A DNA stretch of 64,000 bases from positions 123,630,621 to 123,694,620 of the forward strand of contig NC_048596.1 in the NCBI RefSeq assembly GCF_003668045.3, given 5' to 3'. A program made the translations under genes and the position numbers. Of this stretch, positions 24,480 through 36,030 are shown piece after piece (the first letter of the stretch is position 1; each line of letters starts with the position of its first letter). This DNA is from Cricetulus griseus (Eukaryota; Chordata; Mammalia; Rodentia; Cricetidae). The notes below the pieces were generated by a model. The model was given only the letters and a program-made list of their open reading frames with translations, ran no database searches and was not told the DNA's origin.

Positions 24480-25030
24480 CTGGTATCGGCTCAAGACATC
24501 CCAAGACCAAGTTCTCAGCACAAAGGAGATTTATTTGCCCCAGAGAGACAAAGAGCAGGAAATAAGAGACAAAGACAGGAGACAGAGGACTAAGATCAAG
24601 GGAAAGGGAATGAGGGAGAGAGGGTAAAAAAGGGATAGGAATATGGCGGGGGGGGGGGGGGGGCATGACAAAGGATTGCCTCTGGATAGGAAGGAGACAG
24701 AAGTGGCCAATAGGCAAAGGGCAGTTTATAAAGGTAAAAGGAGAATCCCTGAGTTAGGATGAGGTATTTAATTTTGACTGGGCATGTTAATTCGGTGAGC
24801 CAAATGGGGCTTTTGATTGCTGGACTTTAAAACTTCCATTGCTGGACCAGGGTAATTAGCCTCAGGAAGCAGAAGTGGCCAAATAAGGGAATAGACCCTG
24901 GTGCCCAGCTCTTGGAATGTAATCCAACAGTTTTTATCAAGGCAGAGGGAATGGCGGAGAAGGACAAGGCCTGCCAGAACCATGCTTGCTATGCTTTGGG
25001 TTGGCCAGAGTCCCTTCAATGATGACACCT
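24480..25030 (-). repeat. Probable LTR fragment, reverse orientation
   Basis: TTTATT at 24530 (AATAAA on the minus strand) and TTTATAAA near 24726 have the order expected of a minus-strand LTR. It contains a run of 16 G at 24648-24663. Family not assigned; borders approximate. Confidence 0.45.
24648..24663 (+). repeat. G16 homopolymer
   Basis: Sixteen consecutive G, a potential quadruplex-forming or assembly-prone run. Confidence 0.9.
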
Positions 25031-25034
25031 GTTG

Positions 25035-25365
25035 GGCTGGAGAGACGGCTCAGCTGTTAAAGGCTCACAACCAAAATGGTGACACCTGTAATCCCCTCAC
25101 ATGGGAGATGGAGGCAGGAAGATCAGGTGTTCATGACCTTCCTCAAAACACAAGAAGAAATAAGGAGGGGGTGGGAGAGGGGGAGGGACAACACAAGAAA
25201 GAAAAAGACAGACAGACAGACAAGCTAGTAGGCCATGCGGGTCTGGCAGCACGGTCTGGTAATCCCAGACACTCAGAAGGCTGAAGCAGGAAGCCTGTTT
25301 CAGACCAAGTTCCATGGCCTGCCTGGGCAAATAAGTAACAGCCTGCCTCAAAACGTAAATTAAAG
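25035..25365 (+). repeat. Degenerate SINE pieces
   Basis: 'gggctggagagacggctcagctg' head joined to B1-like parts, with (GACA)n near 25208-25222. Confidence 0.45.
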
Positions 25366-25369
25366 GACT

Positions 25370-25578
25370 GGGGCTGAAAATCCAGCTCAGTGGTTAAGAG
25401 CACTTGCTGCTCTTGCAGGGGACCCTGTTTCAGGTCCCACATGGCAGCTCACAACCTTCTGAAACTCCGGTTCCAGAAGACCTAAGACCTTCTTCTGGCC
25501 TCCACAAGCACCAGGCACACATATAGTACACAGATATACATGCAGGCAACACTCATGTGCATAAAAATAAATGGATCT
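25370..25578 (+). mobile_element. B3-type SINE
   Basis: 'ccagctcagtggttaagagcacttg' to 'gcataaaaataaatgg'. Confidence 0.75.
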
Positions 25579-25599
25579 CCAAAAGAAATACTTTCAGGA

Positions 25600-25795
25600 G
25601 GGACTGGAGAGGTGGTTCAGTGGTTAAGAGCCTGTACTGCTCTTGCAATAGACCTAAGTCTGGTTCCCAACACCCACATTAGGCATCTTAGAACTGCCTA
25701 TAATTCAGGCTCTTCACCTTCACAGACACTGCACTCACACCCACAACCCATGCACCAAACTACATACATACATCTAGATGGAAATAAATTAAAAT
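25600..25795 (+). mobile_element. B3-type SINE
   Basis: 'gggactggagaggtggttcagtgg' to 'gaaataaattaaaatt'. Confidence 0.7.
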
Positions 25796-25959
25796 TAAAA
25801 CTGGTTTAGAGATATAATCCAGTGACGTGCCTAACACATTTGTGGCTTCTAAACTCAATCCCCATAGGTTTTATTTTCTCCCCTATTAGTTTTTTTCCCC
25901 TCCTAAAATAGTTTAGTAGTCTGAATCTATATCTAGTTTTTTTCCCCCTACCTCAGCTT

Positions 25960-26105
25960 CTCTTACACTAGGTTTACTTACAGGTGTGAGCCAACACTCT
26001 CCACTAAGGACGTCTTTTCTTTGTGTATTTGTGATGCTGGAGATTGAACATGGAACTTTATACACACTAAGCAAATACTCCACCACTGAGCTATATTCCT
26101 AAAGA
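25960..26105 (-). repeat. B4-like SINE
   Basis: 'gctggagattgaacatggaactt' and 'ccaccactgagctatattcct' on the reverse strand. Confidence 0.45.
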
Positions 26106-26106
26106 A

Positions 26107-26219
26107 ATGGGAGAGAGAGGAAGAAAGGGAGGGAGGGGAGGAGGATGGGAGGGAGGGGAGGAGGGAGGGGAGGAGGGAGGCAGGGAGGGAAGAAGGGAGG
26201 GAGGGATAGAAGAAGGAGT
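26107..26219. repeat. (GGGA)n purine tract
   Basis: GGGAGGGA/GGAGG repeats with G-triplets throughout; quadruplex-capable. Confidence 0.9.
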
Positions 26220-26272
26220 GGGGTGATGTTGCTACCAAAAAACTATAAGCCAGAGCATCACTAGAAGGGTAA

Positions 26273-26450
26273 TTAGGCAGACTTGGTGATGCACACCTAT
26301 AATCCTAGCACTTGGGAGGCAGAGGCAAATGAAATTTATGTGAGTTCAAGGCCAGCCAGGTCTACACAATGAGTTCCAGGACCACATCATGAGACACTTT
26401 CTCAAAAAAAAAAAAAAGAAAAAAGGAAAAAAAGAAAAAAAAAGAAAAAG
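26273..26450 (+). mobile_element. B1 SINE
   Basis: Diverged B1 with long A/AAAG tail. Confidence 0.7.
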
Positions 26451-26528
26451 CCTAAAGGGTTAACTACAGAATTTCATTGGAAAGAACTGAATCTTGAGGC
26501 TGAAATGATTGCTTAGAAGTTACAAACA

Positions 26529-26672
26529 CAGCTGGGCAGTGGTGGCACACTCCTTTAGTCCCGGCACTCAGGAGGCAGAGGCAGGCAGATCTCTGAGTTC
26601 GAAGTCAGCCTGGTCTACAGAGTGAGTTCTAGGACAGGCTCCAAAGCTACACAGGAAACCCTATCCTGGGTG
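26529..26672 (+). mobile_element. B1 SINE
   Basis: GCTGGGCAGTGGTGGCACAC to 'acaggaaaccctatcctggg'. Confidence 0.8.
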
Positions 26673-26984
26673 GGGTGGGTGGAGATTCTGGAGAAGGAGA
26701 AGAACAGAGAGATGGGAAAGGGAGAGATTTCTGAGACCCATAGTGACTGCTGTCAGGGGTTTGAGAATGGAAGCAGCTGAGAAGGCACCTTGGGAGCTTT
26801 AGACATGTCCCCACCTTCCTTCAGCAGTCATCACTGTCCCTGTGATTATATGATAGAATTGCCAGATTTTTTTCAGGTGCTAAGACATCATGAGAATAGC
26901 ACCTTTTTATTACACTGGAAAAAGTGACTCAGGGTCCATGAGGCAGCTGTGTGGGTAAGGTGTTTGCCATCAAGACTGACAATA

Positions 26985-27140
26985 AGCGGGAGGCAGAGGC
27001 AGGCGGATCTCTGTGAGTTCAAGGCCAGCCTGGTCTCCAGAGCGAGTGCCAGGATAGGCTCCAAAGCTACACAGAGAAACCCTGTCTCGAAAAACAAAAC
27101 AAAAACAAAAAACAAAAAAAAAAAAAAAAAAAAAAAAAAC
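26985..27140 (+). mobile_element. B1 SINE, 5'-truncated
   Basis: Begins in GCGGGAGGCAGAGGCAGGCGG, long A-rich tail to 27139. Confidence 0.75.
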
Positions 27141-27264
27141 GCTGACAGTAAGATAAGAGTTAGACTCCCACCTGGTGGATGGATGGATGGAGAGAACCAA
27201 TTCCTGAAAGCTGTCCTCTGACCACCATCTCACCAGCCCCTAAAACCATTTTTTGGGGATCAGT

Positions 27265-27373
27265 TTGTTGAGATAGGCTTTCTCTATGTAGACCAGGCTG
27301 GCTTCGAACTTGGGTATCCTCCTGCCTCTGCCTCCTGAGAGCTAGAATTAAAGGTGCATGCCACCACTGCCAG
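27265..27373 (-). mobile_element. B1 SINE
   Basis: Reverse, partial; ends directly beside the L1 target duplication. Confidence 0.7.
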
Positions 27374-27384
27374 AAAACATTTTT

Positions 27385-28987
27385 TTATTTGAATTACAAA
27401 CAAAATTGAATTACATGACAATACCAGTTCCCTTCTCCCTCCCTTCCTCTCCTACCACCCCCCCCAATTAAAACCCTACCTATCACATATCCTTTCTTCT
27501 AATCTACACCTGACTCAACCTTTCTGTTCCCTCATGACCTCTGCATTCTTCTTCTGCTTCCCTTCTCATTCTCATAGTTTCCTCCCCTCTCTTCCCATGT
27601 TCTCAATTTGCTCAGGGGATGCTGACCCTTTCCCCTTCTCCAGGGGACAAAGTTTGTCTCTTTTAGGGTCCTCCTTGTTTACTAGTTTCTCTGGCAGTGT
27701 GGATTGTAGGCTGTTAATCCCTTACTCTATGTCTAAAATCCACATATGAGTGAGTACATATCATGTTTGTCTTTTTGTGATTGGGTTACCTCGCTCAGAA
27801 TGGTTTCTTCGAGTTCCATCCATTTTCCTGCAAATTTCAAGATTCCATTGTTTTTTTTTTTTTTTCTGCTGAGTAGTACTCCATTGTGTAAATGTACCAC
27901 AATTTTCTCTATCCATTCTTCAGTTGAGGGGCATCTATGTTGCCCCCAGGTTCTGGCTATTACAAATAGTGCTGCTATGAACATCGTTGAACAGATGTCT
28001 TTGTTGTATGAATGTGCTTCTTTTGGGTATATGCCTAGGAGTGGAATTGCTGGATCTTGTAGTAGACTGATTCCCATTTTCTTGAGGAGTCGCCATACTG
28101 ATTTCCAAAGTGGCTGTACAAGTTGGCACTCCCATCAACAGTAGAGAAGTGTTCCCCTTCTCCACATCCTCTCCAGCATAAACTGTCATTAGTGTTTTTG
28201 ATTTTAGCCATTCTGACAGGAGTAAGATGGTATCTCAGAGTTGTTTTGATTTGCATTTCCCTGATGGCTAACGATGTTGAACACTTTCTTATTTGTTTTT
28301 CAGCCATTTTAGATTCCTCTATTGAGAATTGTCTATTTAGTTCTGTACCCCACTTTTTAATTGGATTATTTGGTGTTTGGGGGACTAGCTTCTTGAGTTC
28401 TTCGTATATTTTGGAGATCAGCCCTCTGACAGATGTGGGGTTGGTGAAGATCTTTTCCCAGTCTGTGGGCTGCCGTTTTGTTTGCTGACTGTGTCCTTTG
28501 CCTTACAGAAGCTTCTCAGTTTCAAGAGGTCCCATTTATTAATTGTTGATCTCAGTGTCTGTGCTACTGGTATTATGTTCAAGAATCCATCTCCTGTACC
28601 AATTAATTCAAGGGTATTTCCCACTTTATCTTCTAATAGGGTTAGTGTGGCTGGATTTATGTTGAGGTCTTTTATCCATTTTGACTTAAGTTTTGTGCAG
28701 GGTGAAAGGCTTGGATCTATCTGTAGTCTTCTACATGTTTGCATCCAGTTATGCCAGCACCATTTGTTGAAGATGTTCTCTTTGTTCCATGGTATAAATT
28801 TGGATTGTTTGTCAAAAATCAGGTGTTTGGAGGTGTGTGGGTTAATATCAGGATTTTCAACTCTATTCCATTGGTCTACCTGTCTATTTTTGTGCCAATA
28901 CCAAGCTGTTTTCAGGACTATAGCTCTGTAATAGAGCTTGAAGTCAGGGATGGTGATGCCTCCAGAAGTTCCTCTATTGTACAGGGG
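27385..28987 (-). pseudogene. 5'-truncated L1 with broken ORF2 C-terminus
   Basis: A 1.6-kb L1 inserted in reverse. Minus-strand fragments 28744-28418, 28307-28035 and 28077-27733 in different frames show successive parts of ORF2 past the reverse transcriptase (TKLKSKWIKDLNINPAT; HLTPVRMAKIKNTND; DPAIPLLGIYPKEA; CPSTEEWIEK), so the frame is shifted several times. The 3' UTR follows to 27385. AAAACATTTTT is repeated at 27374-27384 and 28988-28998 as the target duplication. It cannot encode an active protein. Confidence 0.85.
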
Positions 28988-29659
28988 AAAACATTTTTAA
29001 TAAATAAATAAAATGGAGTATTTAAGACAGAAAAAATGATTTGTCACAAACACCCAGGACACACATGACACACTTACAGGTCTGTGACAGCAAGTGTGCC
29101 AGCATGAATTCTCAGGCATCTGAGGAAGAGGAGGAAGGATAATTTGATCATCTCACATCTTTAAGTGAAGCCTGGCCAAAAGAGGGGCAGATACTATTGA
29201 AGTGCCAGGCCCTCAAGAGGCTATCATACAAATGAGAGCAATTTGCCCTGACAGCTGCCTCGGCAATCAACCAGCATTCACTCCGCACAAAGGAGACCCA
29301 TCAGCCCTCAGCTGGTCCTTTGGGCCTGACACAAGCACTGATTCAGACAAGGCTAAGGAGTTCATCTTCAGCCTTTTCCTTGTTGCTATGGATAGCTTAG
29401 AAGCACTTGCTGAGAGGGGTGGTGGATACAATCTGGGTTTGACCTTCCAGTCATTTAGATGGGGCGTTTTCAGTACAATCCCTGAATGCAGAAAAGGGTC
29501 TGATCTCTGTATTACTGATATGATTTAATTACTACCAAATCCCTGTGGGGGTCAACGGTTAATCTTTACTGAGGATCAAGAAAGTTAACAAACATAGTTT
29601 AATTTACTGTAGCTTTTTTCCCCTCTTAATGGCAGATTTTGTTGTGTTTTGTTTTTGTT

Positions 29660-29790
29660 TTTGTTTCTCATTTTGTTTAAGACAGGATCTCACTTTGTAG
29701 TCCACCCAGATTGTCCTTGGACCCCGTGACTCTCTTCTTGTGTTAGCCCCTGGAGTACTGGGGTTACAAGTGTATACCACTACACCTCGT
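29660..29790 (-). repeat. Diverged B1-like SINE
   Basis: (TTTTG)n then 'aagacaggatctcactttgtag' to 'aagtgtataccactacacc'. Confidence 0.5.
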
Positions 29791-30007
29791 TCTTGATAGC
29801 TTAATTAACAGTCATTTGTTTGTAAGCATCCTCTCCATGTCAGAGTTGAAAAATAGCAATCATTTCTTCCTTTGGAAGGTCTTTCAATGATTTTTAAAAA
29901 CAACTATCATGATATGTAACGATATAAAAGGGAAAAAACCACAGGCAACCATGCAAAGTGGGCACATCTGTGAGTATTCGTCTTTTTTGTAACCTATCAA
30001 AAGAGTC

Positions 30008-30232
30008 CTGGGTCAGGGACATAACTCAGTTGGCACAGTGCTGGCCTAGAATGCTTGAAGCCCTAGGTTTGATCCCCAACACAGCCTGAACCAAGTATGG
30101 TGTCACACTTGTAATCTCGCCAATGTGGAGAGTGGATGAGCAGAGGTTTAAGGTCATCTCTGGGTGCACAGGAAACTCAAGGCCACAAGCCACCAGAGAC
30201 CTTGTCTCAGAAAATAAAAGAAAGAAAAATAC
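30008..30232 (+). repeat. B4/ID-type SINE
   Basis: 'ataactcagttggcacagtgctgg' tRNA-like head, B1-like centre, 'cttgtctcagaaaataaaag' tail. Confidence 0.55.
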
Positions 30233-30329
30233 TGGTGTAACTCTGGCTGCTGTGTATTTAATGACTGCCATAGAACTCAAACTCCCACACGCTAAGCAAG
30301 TATACTACTACTAAAATACATCCCCTGCC

Positions 30330-30332
<3 letters not shown>

Positions 30333-30378
<46 letters not shown>
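30333..30378. repeat. (TG)n microsatellite
   Basis: About 23 TG units. Confidence 0.95.
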
Positions 30379-30380
<2 letters not shown>

Positions 30381-30468
30381 TACCTTATCTTACTTGGGGG
30401 TCATAATCTGTGTCCCCAGTCAGGTCCAGCTAACAATCCTCAATAAGTCAATTAAAACTCCAAATTAG

Positions 30469-30643
30469 CCAGGTGTTGGTGGTGCATGCCTTTAATCCCA
30501 GCACTCAGGAGGCAGAGGCAGGTGGATCTCTGTGAGTTCGAGGCCAGCCTGGTCTCCAGAGCGAGTGCCAGGATAGGCTCCAAAGCTACACAGAGAAACC
30601 CTGTCTCAAAAAACCAAAAAAAAAAAAAAAAAAAAAAAAAAAG
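30469..30643 (+). mobile_element. B1 SINE with target duplication
   Basis: Well-preserved B1; CAAATTAG at 30461-30468 and again at 30644-30651. Confidence 0.85.
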
Positions 30644-30651
30644 CAAATTAG

Positions 30652-30838
30652 AGCTTGAGAGATGGCTCAGTGGTTAAGAGCGCTAGTTGCTCTTCCAGAG
30701 GTCCTAAGTTCAATTCCCAGCAACCACATGGTGGCTCCCAACCATCTGCAGTGGGCTCGGATGCCCTCTTCTGGCATTAAAGGCATACATGCAGATAGAG
30801 CACTCGTATACATAAAATAAATAAAACTTTTTTAAAAT
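30652..30838 (+). mobile_element. B2 SINE
   Basis: 'gcttgagagatggctcagtgg' to 'aaaataaataaaact'; follows the B1 target duplication directly. Confidence 0.85.
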
Positions 30839-30860
30839 CCAAATTAAAAGTGGAAATCAA

Positions 30861-31030
30861 AGCCAGGCAGTGGTGGCACATGCCTTTGATCCCAGCACTT
30901 GGGAGGCAGAGGCACACAGATATCTGTGAGTTCGAGACCATCCTGGTCTACAAGAGCTAGTTCCAGGACAGCCTCCAAAGCCACAGAGAAACCCTGTCTC
31001 GAAAAACCAAAAAATAAAAAAAAAAAAATT
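30861..31030 (+). mobile_element. B1 SINE
   Basis: GCCAGGCAGTGGTGGCACATG; 'acaagagctagttccaggacagcctcc' variant. Confidence 0.85.
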
Positions 31031-31034
31031 AAAT

Positions 31035-32165
31035 ATATACAAAGAGCGATTGCTCATGAGCCATGCACAGAACTGAACATCCAATTTGTCCTGGGTTCTC
31101 AATATGAGAGCACATATTGTCTCCCCCACCCCACCCATGCACGCCCCATTGCGTGACTAAGTGAAAACAACTTACTGAAAAGTAACAAGCCACATATTAC
31201 CCTCCCTGTTTACAAAATTACACTTATGCCACCAAGGAGAGTCTTGTTCTGAACCTCTACAATCATTCAATGAATTCCAGTTTTCTTTTGGGTACATTTC
31301 ACGAATACATGGCTCAAACAGTGAGGTACAGCGTAAAACCGCAAAAGAGCCTAAATACAGCCTCCTTAGTTATTAGTGACCTCCAGAGGTAACTGACTCG
31401 TGTTTCAAACAGAGAGTGGCATGAAAAACCTGATAGGATAACCTAGCCAGGGCAAGTGCTTGGCAGGTGTCTATCGTACACAGAGTGATGGCCAGCTGGG
31501 CCTGGAGTGAGGCCACAGAGTTTGCAGTGTCTGAGACTAGGACCACTGCATAATAATGTGTTGCCACTAGATGGCAGTGTTAGTGCCAAGTACTGTAACT
31601 GGGTATGAAACTTCCACATACGCATTAGTATCCATTCATCAACACCTATATTCGGTGCCTACTAGGTACGCGGCACCAGAGGAGACAGTTAGGATAAAAG
31701 GGGCCAGCAAAAGAAGACACCACCCCTGCCCCAATGAACCCTATATTCTAGGTAAAGAAATTAACAACAATCACACACATGAGGGTACTACTCACCTTCA
31801 GTGAGGTAACTGCTGGTGAGGGAATATGCACAAAAGTAAATGCATCCAGAGAAAAGCATGAGAACAAGGTGAAGGGGCCAACAAGGGGAGGTGGAAGGTG
31901 AGAGGCACAAAGGATCCCCCGGAGGAAGTGTCTCTGACACAGTGGAGGCTGGCGGGCACCGGAGCAGGGCTGGGCTTTGCTTGGTCTTGAAGGAGGCTGA
32001 CAATTTTTAAGTCGTTGAGGGTGGGAGAGGTGAGGCTGGATGGTTTAAAGTTTGATAAGCTTTGCACTGGACAAAGGCTGGTTTGCACTTAGTGGAAAGG
32101 TCTGAATTTGCCTTGAAGGGGTCAGTTGGGTACAGAGAAAGCCAGCTAGACAGCAGTGGTCAGCA
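31035..32165. other. SINE-free stretch with CTCF-type site
   Basis: 1.1 kb without a repeat, including the strong CTCF match at 31564. No coding frame of note. Confidence 0.45.
31564..31579 (+). promoter_or_regulatory. CTCF-type site
   Basis: CCACTAGATGGCAGTG, reverse-complemented, fits the 14-base CTCF core at every position. It stands in unique-looking sequence free of SINEs. Confidence 0.5.
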
Positions 32166-32171
32166 GGACGA

Positions 32172-32275
32172 GCTGAGTCTGGTGATGGCACCTGCAGTCC
32201 CAGCACTTGAGAAGCTGAGGAAAGACGACTGCTGGGAGTTCCCGGCTGTCATGGGTACAGAGTGAGACCCAATCT

Positions 32276-32324
<49 letters not shown>
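32172..32324 (+). repeat. B1-like remnant ending in (GA)n
   Basis: B1-like 'ctgcagtcccagcacttgag' to 32276, then about 24 GA units. Confidence 0.6.
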
Positions 32325-32327
<3 letters not shown>

Positions 32328-32463
32328 AAAAGAAAAAAACAAACAGGGGCCTGAGACATGTAAAAGTGACCACTGAACCCACATAAAGGCTAGATGACCC
32401 GTCTAATCCTAGGTCTCCTATGACCAAACAGGAGCCAGAAGCAAGAGAATCAGGAGTCTTATG

Positions 32464-32464
32464 A

Positions 32465-32512
<48 letters not shown>

Positions 32513-32513
32513 A
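32464..32513. repeat. (GAAA)n microsatellite
   Basis: About 12 GAAA units. Confidence 0.95.
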
Positions 32514-32596
32514 GAAAAAAAAAGCTCTTGGGTCACTAGCCTGGAGACACAGGGCACAGCAGCGACCAAAAGAGGCAGTCATTTAAAACAAGGTGG

Positions 32597-32748
32597 AAGC
32601 CAGTCAAGGTGGCCCATGCCTTTAATCCCAGCACTTGGGAGTCAGAGACAGGCAGATGCCTGTGAGTTCAAGGCCAGCCTGGTTTACAGAGGGAATGCCA
32701 AGTTATCCAGGGCTGATACACAGAGAAACCCTGTCTCAGAAAAACAAA
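32597..32748 (+). mobile_element. B1 SINE
   Basis: 'caaggtggcccatgcctttaatc' to 'ctgtctcagaaaaac'. Confidence 0.8.
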
Positions 32749-32826
32749 AAACCAACCCAACGTGGAAGACCAAAGATTGTCTTCTGACTTCTTCATACAC
32801 ACAAAAAAGTAAATAAAGAAAATTTC

Positions 32827-32953
32827 AGGCTGGGAGGTGGTGGTGCATGCCTTTGATCCCAGCACTGGGGAGGCAGAGGCAGGCTGATCTCTGTGAGTTC
32901 GAGATCAGCCTGGTCTACAAGAGCTAGTTCTAGGACAGCTTCTAAAGCCACAA
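32827..32953 (+). mobile_element. B1 SINE, 3'-truncated
   Basis: GCTGGGAGGTGGTGGTGCATG; ends at 'cttctaaagccac', where a B2-like piece begins. Confidence 0.75.
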
Positions 32954-32954
32954 A

Positions 32955-33076
32955 GGGGCTAAAGAGACCATTCAGTGGTTATGAATGCTTTTGGCTACCC
33001 ATGTGGTAGCTCAGAATCCTCTATTACTCAAGGTTCAATGTATCCAACTCTGACTTCAGACCTCTGGCAACACTCC

Positions 33077-33121
<45 letters not shown>

Positions 33122-33250
33122 TTTATTGCTGCTCTTACAGAAGACTAGAGTTCAGTTCCCAACACCCATGGTCTGTTAAGTCCAGCTCAGCCCTTTTCTG
33201 GTCTCCACTGGCACTCACATAGACACACACAAAAAGATAAAATAAGTCTT
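32955..33250 (+). repeat. B2/B3 fragments around a (CA)n run
   Basis: 'aaagagaccattcagtggttatg' and 'agcccttttctggtctccactgg' flank CA repeats at 33078-33119. Confidence 0.6.
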
Positions 33251-33274
33251 TAGGTTTTGGGTTTTGTTTTTGTT

Positions 33275-33345
33275 TTTTTTGAGACAGGGTTTCTCTGTGT
33301 ATCTCTGACTGTCTTAGAACTCACTCTGTAGACCAGGTTGTCTCA
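33275..33345 (-). repeat. B1 fragment
   Basis: 'ttttgagacagggtttctctgtg' part only. Confidence 0.6.
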
Positions 33346-33782
33346 AAACAACAACAACAAACAAAATAACAGAGAACAACAATTACCGGAGACCAGTAAG
33401 AAATAAAGAGTCTCAGACCAGGCAGGTCAATAGAGGTAAAGGGATAGAGAGACCTGAAATATTAAAGAAAAGACATTCATAGTATTAATTGGGCTGGCCC
33501 AGATCTTTGGAACAACATAGATGACCAATGTGGACCCAGCCCCTTCAGGGAAATGGAGACTGAACATTCTACATGTTTCAGATGTCTGCTGACTCTCTGT
33601 CTCAACAAACAGCTTGACCACAGCCCCTGCTATCCTAACAGCCAGAGTCTTCCCCTCCATAGGATTGTGTTCACTGTGGTGCCTTTTGCCTGGACAGTTC
33701 CTTTTTAACGCTCTCCTGCCACACTCCCACCAAGTTTAAACCACACTATAAAACCCAGACTACTTTTGTTGATGTTGTTTTG

Positions 33783-33935
33783 TTTTTCCAGACAGGGTTT
33801 CTCTGTGTAGCTTTGGAGCCTGTCCTGGAACTCACTTTGTAGACCAGACTGGCCTTGAACTCACAGAGATCTCCCTGCATCCACCTCCTGAGCGCTGGAA
33901 GTAAATGTGTGTGTGCGCCACCACCACCCAGCATA
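33783..33935 (-). mobile_element. B1 SINE
   Basis: Reverse full-length; ends CACCACCACCCAGC. Confidence 0.8.
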
Positions 33936-34334
33936 AACGACAAATTTTAAAAAGTTTAAAATAACAGACATGGTTTCAGGTGTGACCTAGTTTGAATGAT
34001 TTATTTGAAGAGATGTTATCTCCTCTCTATTATTGCACCTTCCTTACAGGGCACTGAAGCCTGGGGTTAATTGTTCTTTTGGAAGATTTCTTTCTCCTAG
34101 GTCACCTCAGTTAAAGGTGGTAATCATTCATAGTGGCACAAACTGTTAATCCCAAAGATGGGAGGAGAAAGACCACAGACCCAAATCATGGCAAAATTAA
34201 TTAAAGCAAACAATTAACTAAAGAAAGCTTTTTTATTTGAGTACATAGGCTGCTTTCCCCTAAATCAGGGTTTGAGAAGTCAGCATTGAATATGAGAAAG
34301 ACTAGTGTGTTTTGTTTGTTTGGTTGGTTTTGGT

Positions 34335-34470
34335 TTTTCAAGACAAGGTTTTGCTGTGTAGACTTGGCTGTCCCGTAACTCACTCTGTAGAGCAGGCTGG
34401 CATCTAACTCACAGAGATTCACTTTCCTTCCTCTCCTGAATACTGGGATTAAATGTGTGCTCCACCTAAA
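34335..34470 (-). mobile_element. B1 SINE
   Basis: Reverse; 'caagacaaggttttgctgtg' to 'aatgtgtgctccacc'. Confidence 0.75.
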
Positions 34471-34959
34471 GCAAGGTTTTTATAGCTCATGGGTAGGGGG
34501 TTTCCAAATGGGAAATTTGGAGGGCAAAATAGGATAATAAGAGCTGAACATAAGCATAACAAGTTAGTCATCATTACCTCTTGAGAAAAAGATTGTAGCA
34601 ACAGGTAGTCATAACATGGTAGTCATAACAGCCCTTTTGAAGCAAAGGTAGGGTTAAAAGAGTATTAACCTTTTGAAACAAAAACACGATTGCCATTCCT
34701 GGAACAGGCAGGACAGAACCATTTGTAGTTAAAGTTACAGGTGGAGCATAGCCCAATCCTTGAGAAACTGAGGTTTAATCATAAACAGAAACAAACCTCG
34801 TTTGCCTTAACTACAAAATGGCTTTTGAGCCTAAATGGAGGCAGGCTGGTTCTTCAAAGTCTGCAATCTCAACACTCAGTACTCTAAGACAGTAAAATGA
34901 CAAGTTCATGGCTAGTCTGGACAACTTAGTGGAAACCCTGTTGTAAAAGACAACTTTTT

Positions 34960-35070
34960 TTTTGAGACAGGGTCTCTCTTTGTAATTCTGGCTGTCCTGG
35001 AATTCACTGTGTAGATATGGCCTCTGCCTCCTGAGTACTGGAATCTAAAGCATGTACCACACCCAGCCTT
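34960..35070 (-). mobile_element. B1 SINE
   Basis: Reverse with a central deletion. Confidence 0.65.
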
Positions 35071-35111
35071 GTTCTTAAAAATAAATAAATAAATAAATAT
35101 GTTTTTAACGA

Positions 35112-35275
35112 GCGACTGGAGAGATAGCTCACTGGTTATGGGCACTGGCTGCTCTTCCAAAGGACCTGGGTTCAATTCCCAGCACCCACATGGAAACTCA
35201 CAACTACCTGTAACTCCAAGGTCTGAGAGACCCTCACATGCAGGCAAAACAAGGATGTACATAAAAGAAAGATAA
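35112..35275 (+). mobile_element. B2/B3 SINE
   Basis: 'gcgactggagagatagctcactgg' to 'acataaaagaaagata'. Confidence 0.75.
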
Positions 35276-35284
35276 ATATTTTTT

Positions 35285-35430
35285 TTCCAGACAGGGTTCT
35301 CTGTGTAGCTTTGGAGCCTATTCTGGTATTGGCTCTGTAGACCAGGCTGGTCTCGAACTCACAGAGATTCGCCTGCCTCTGCTTCCCAAATGCTGGGATT
35401 AAAGGTGTATGCCACTAACTCCCGGCTGTT
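35285..35430 (-). mobile_element. B1 SINE
   Basis: Reverse B1 carrying the 'ttggagcctattctggtattgg' variant. Confidence 0.8.
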
Positions 35431-35624
35431 TCTCATTTCTAAAGTAGGTTATCTTCCTCTCATAGTGTTTTGTTGTTGCTGCTGCTTTTGTTTTGTTGTG
35501 TTGTTGTTTTGAGACAGGGCCTCACAATGTAGCTCTGATTGATGCATGCTGACAATCCCAGCATTTAGGAAGGGGGGAACAGGTAGTTCAGAACGTTCAT
35601 GTCAGGAAAAAAAAGAAAAAAAAA

Positions 35625-35765
35625 AAAAGAGTCACAGTCTATTTCTGTATCCTTGGCTAACCTGAAACTCAATATGTAACTCTAGGCTGGCTTTGAACTC
35701 ACAGAGATCTGCCTACCTCTGCCTCCAGAGTGCTGGAATTAAAGCCATGCACCACCACACTCCAT
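35625..35765 (-). mobile_element. B1 SINE
   Basis: Reverse, diverged start, ends CACCACCACACTCC. Confidence 0.65.
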
Positions 35766-35917
35766 GGGGTTCTGTTTTTAATGAGGTAGTAAGTAGTCAA
35801 AGAAAGACCTCCCTAGACCTTTGTGAGCTCCACCCTCATCTCTAATATGGACAGCTGGCATTTGTGGAATGATTTAAAGTGCCACCAACACAACTCTAAA
35901 TAAGACCTCCCGTCCCA

Positions 35918-36030
35918 TGCAGGACATTGGTGGTGTTCACCTTTAATCCCAGCACTAGGGAGGCAGAGGCAGGCGGATCTCTGTGAGTTCGAGGCCAGCC
36001 TAGTCTAGAAAGCTACACAGAGAAACCCTG
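35918..36030 (+). mobile_element. B1 SINE, internally deleted
   Basis: 'gcaggacattggtggtgttcacc' to 'cagagaaaccctgtc', followed by a GGGGTGG-rich run to about 36070. Confidence 0.7.

Noticed and set aside
27733..28744. L1 ORF2 fragments as a functional gene
   Set aside because: Frames shift repeatedly and the element is 5'-truncated.
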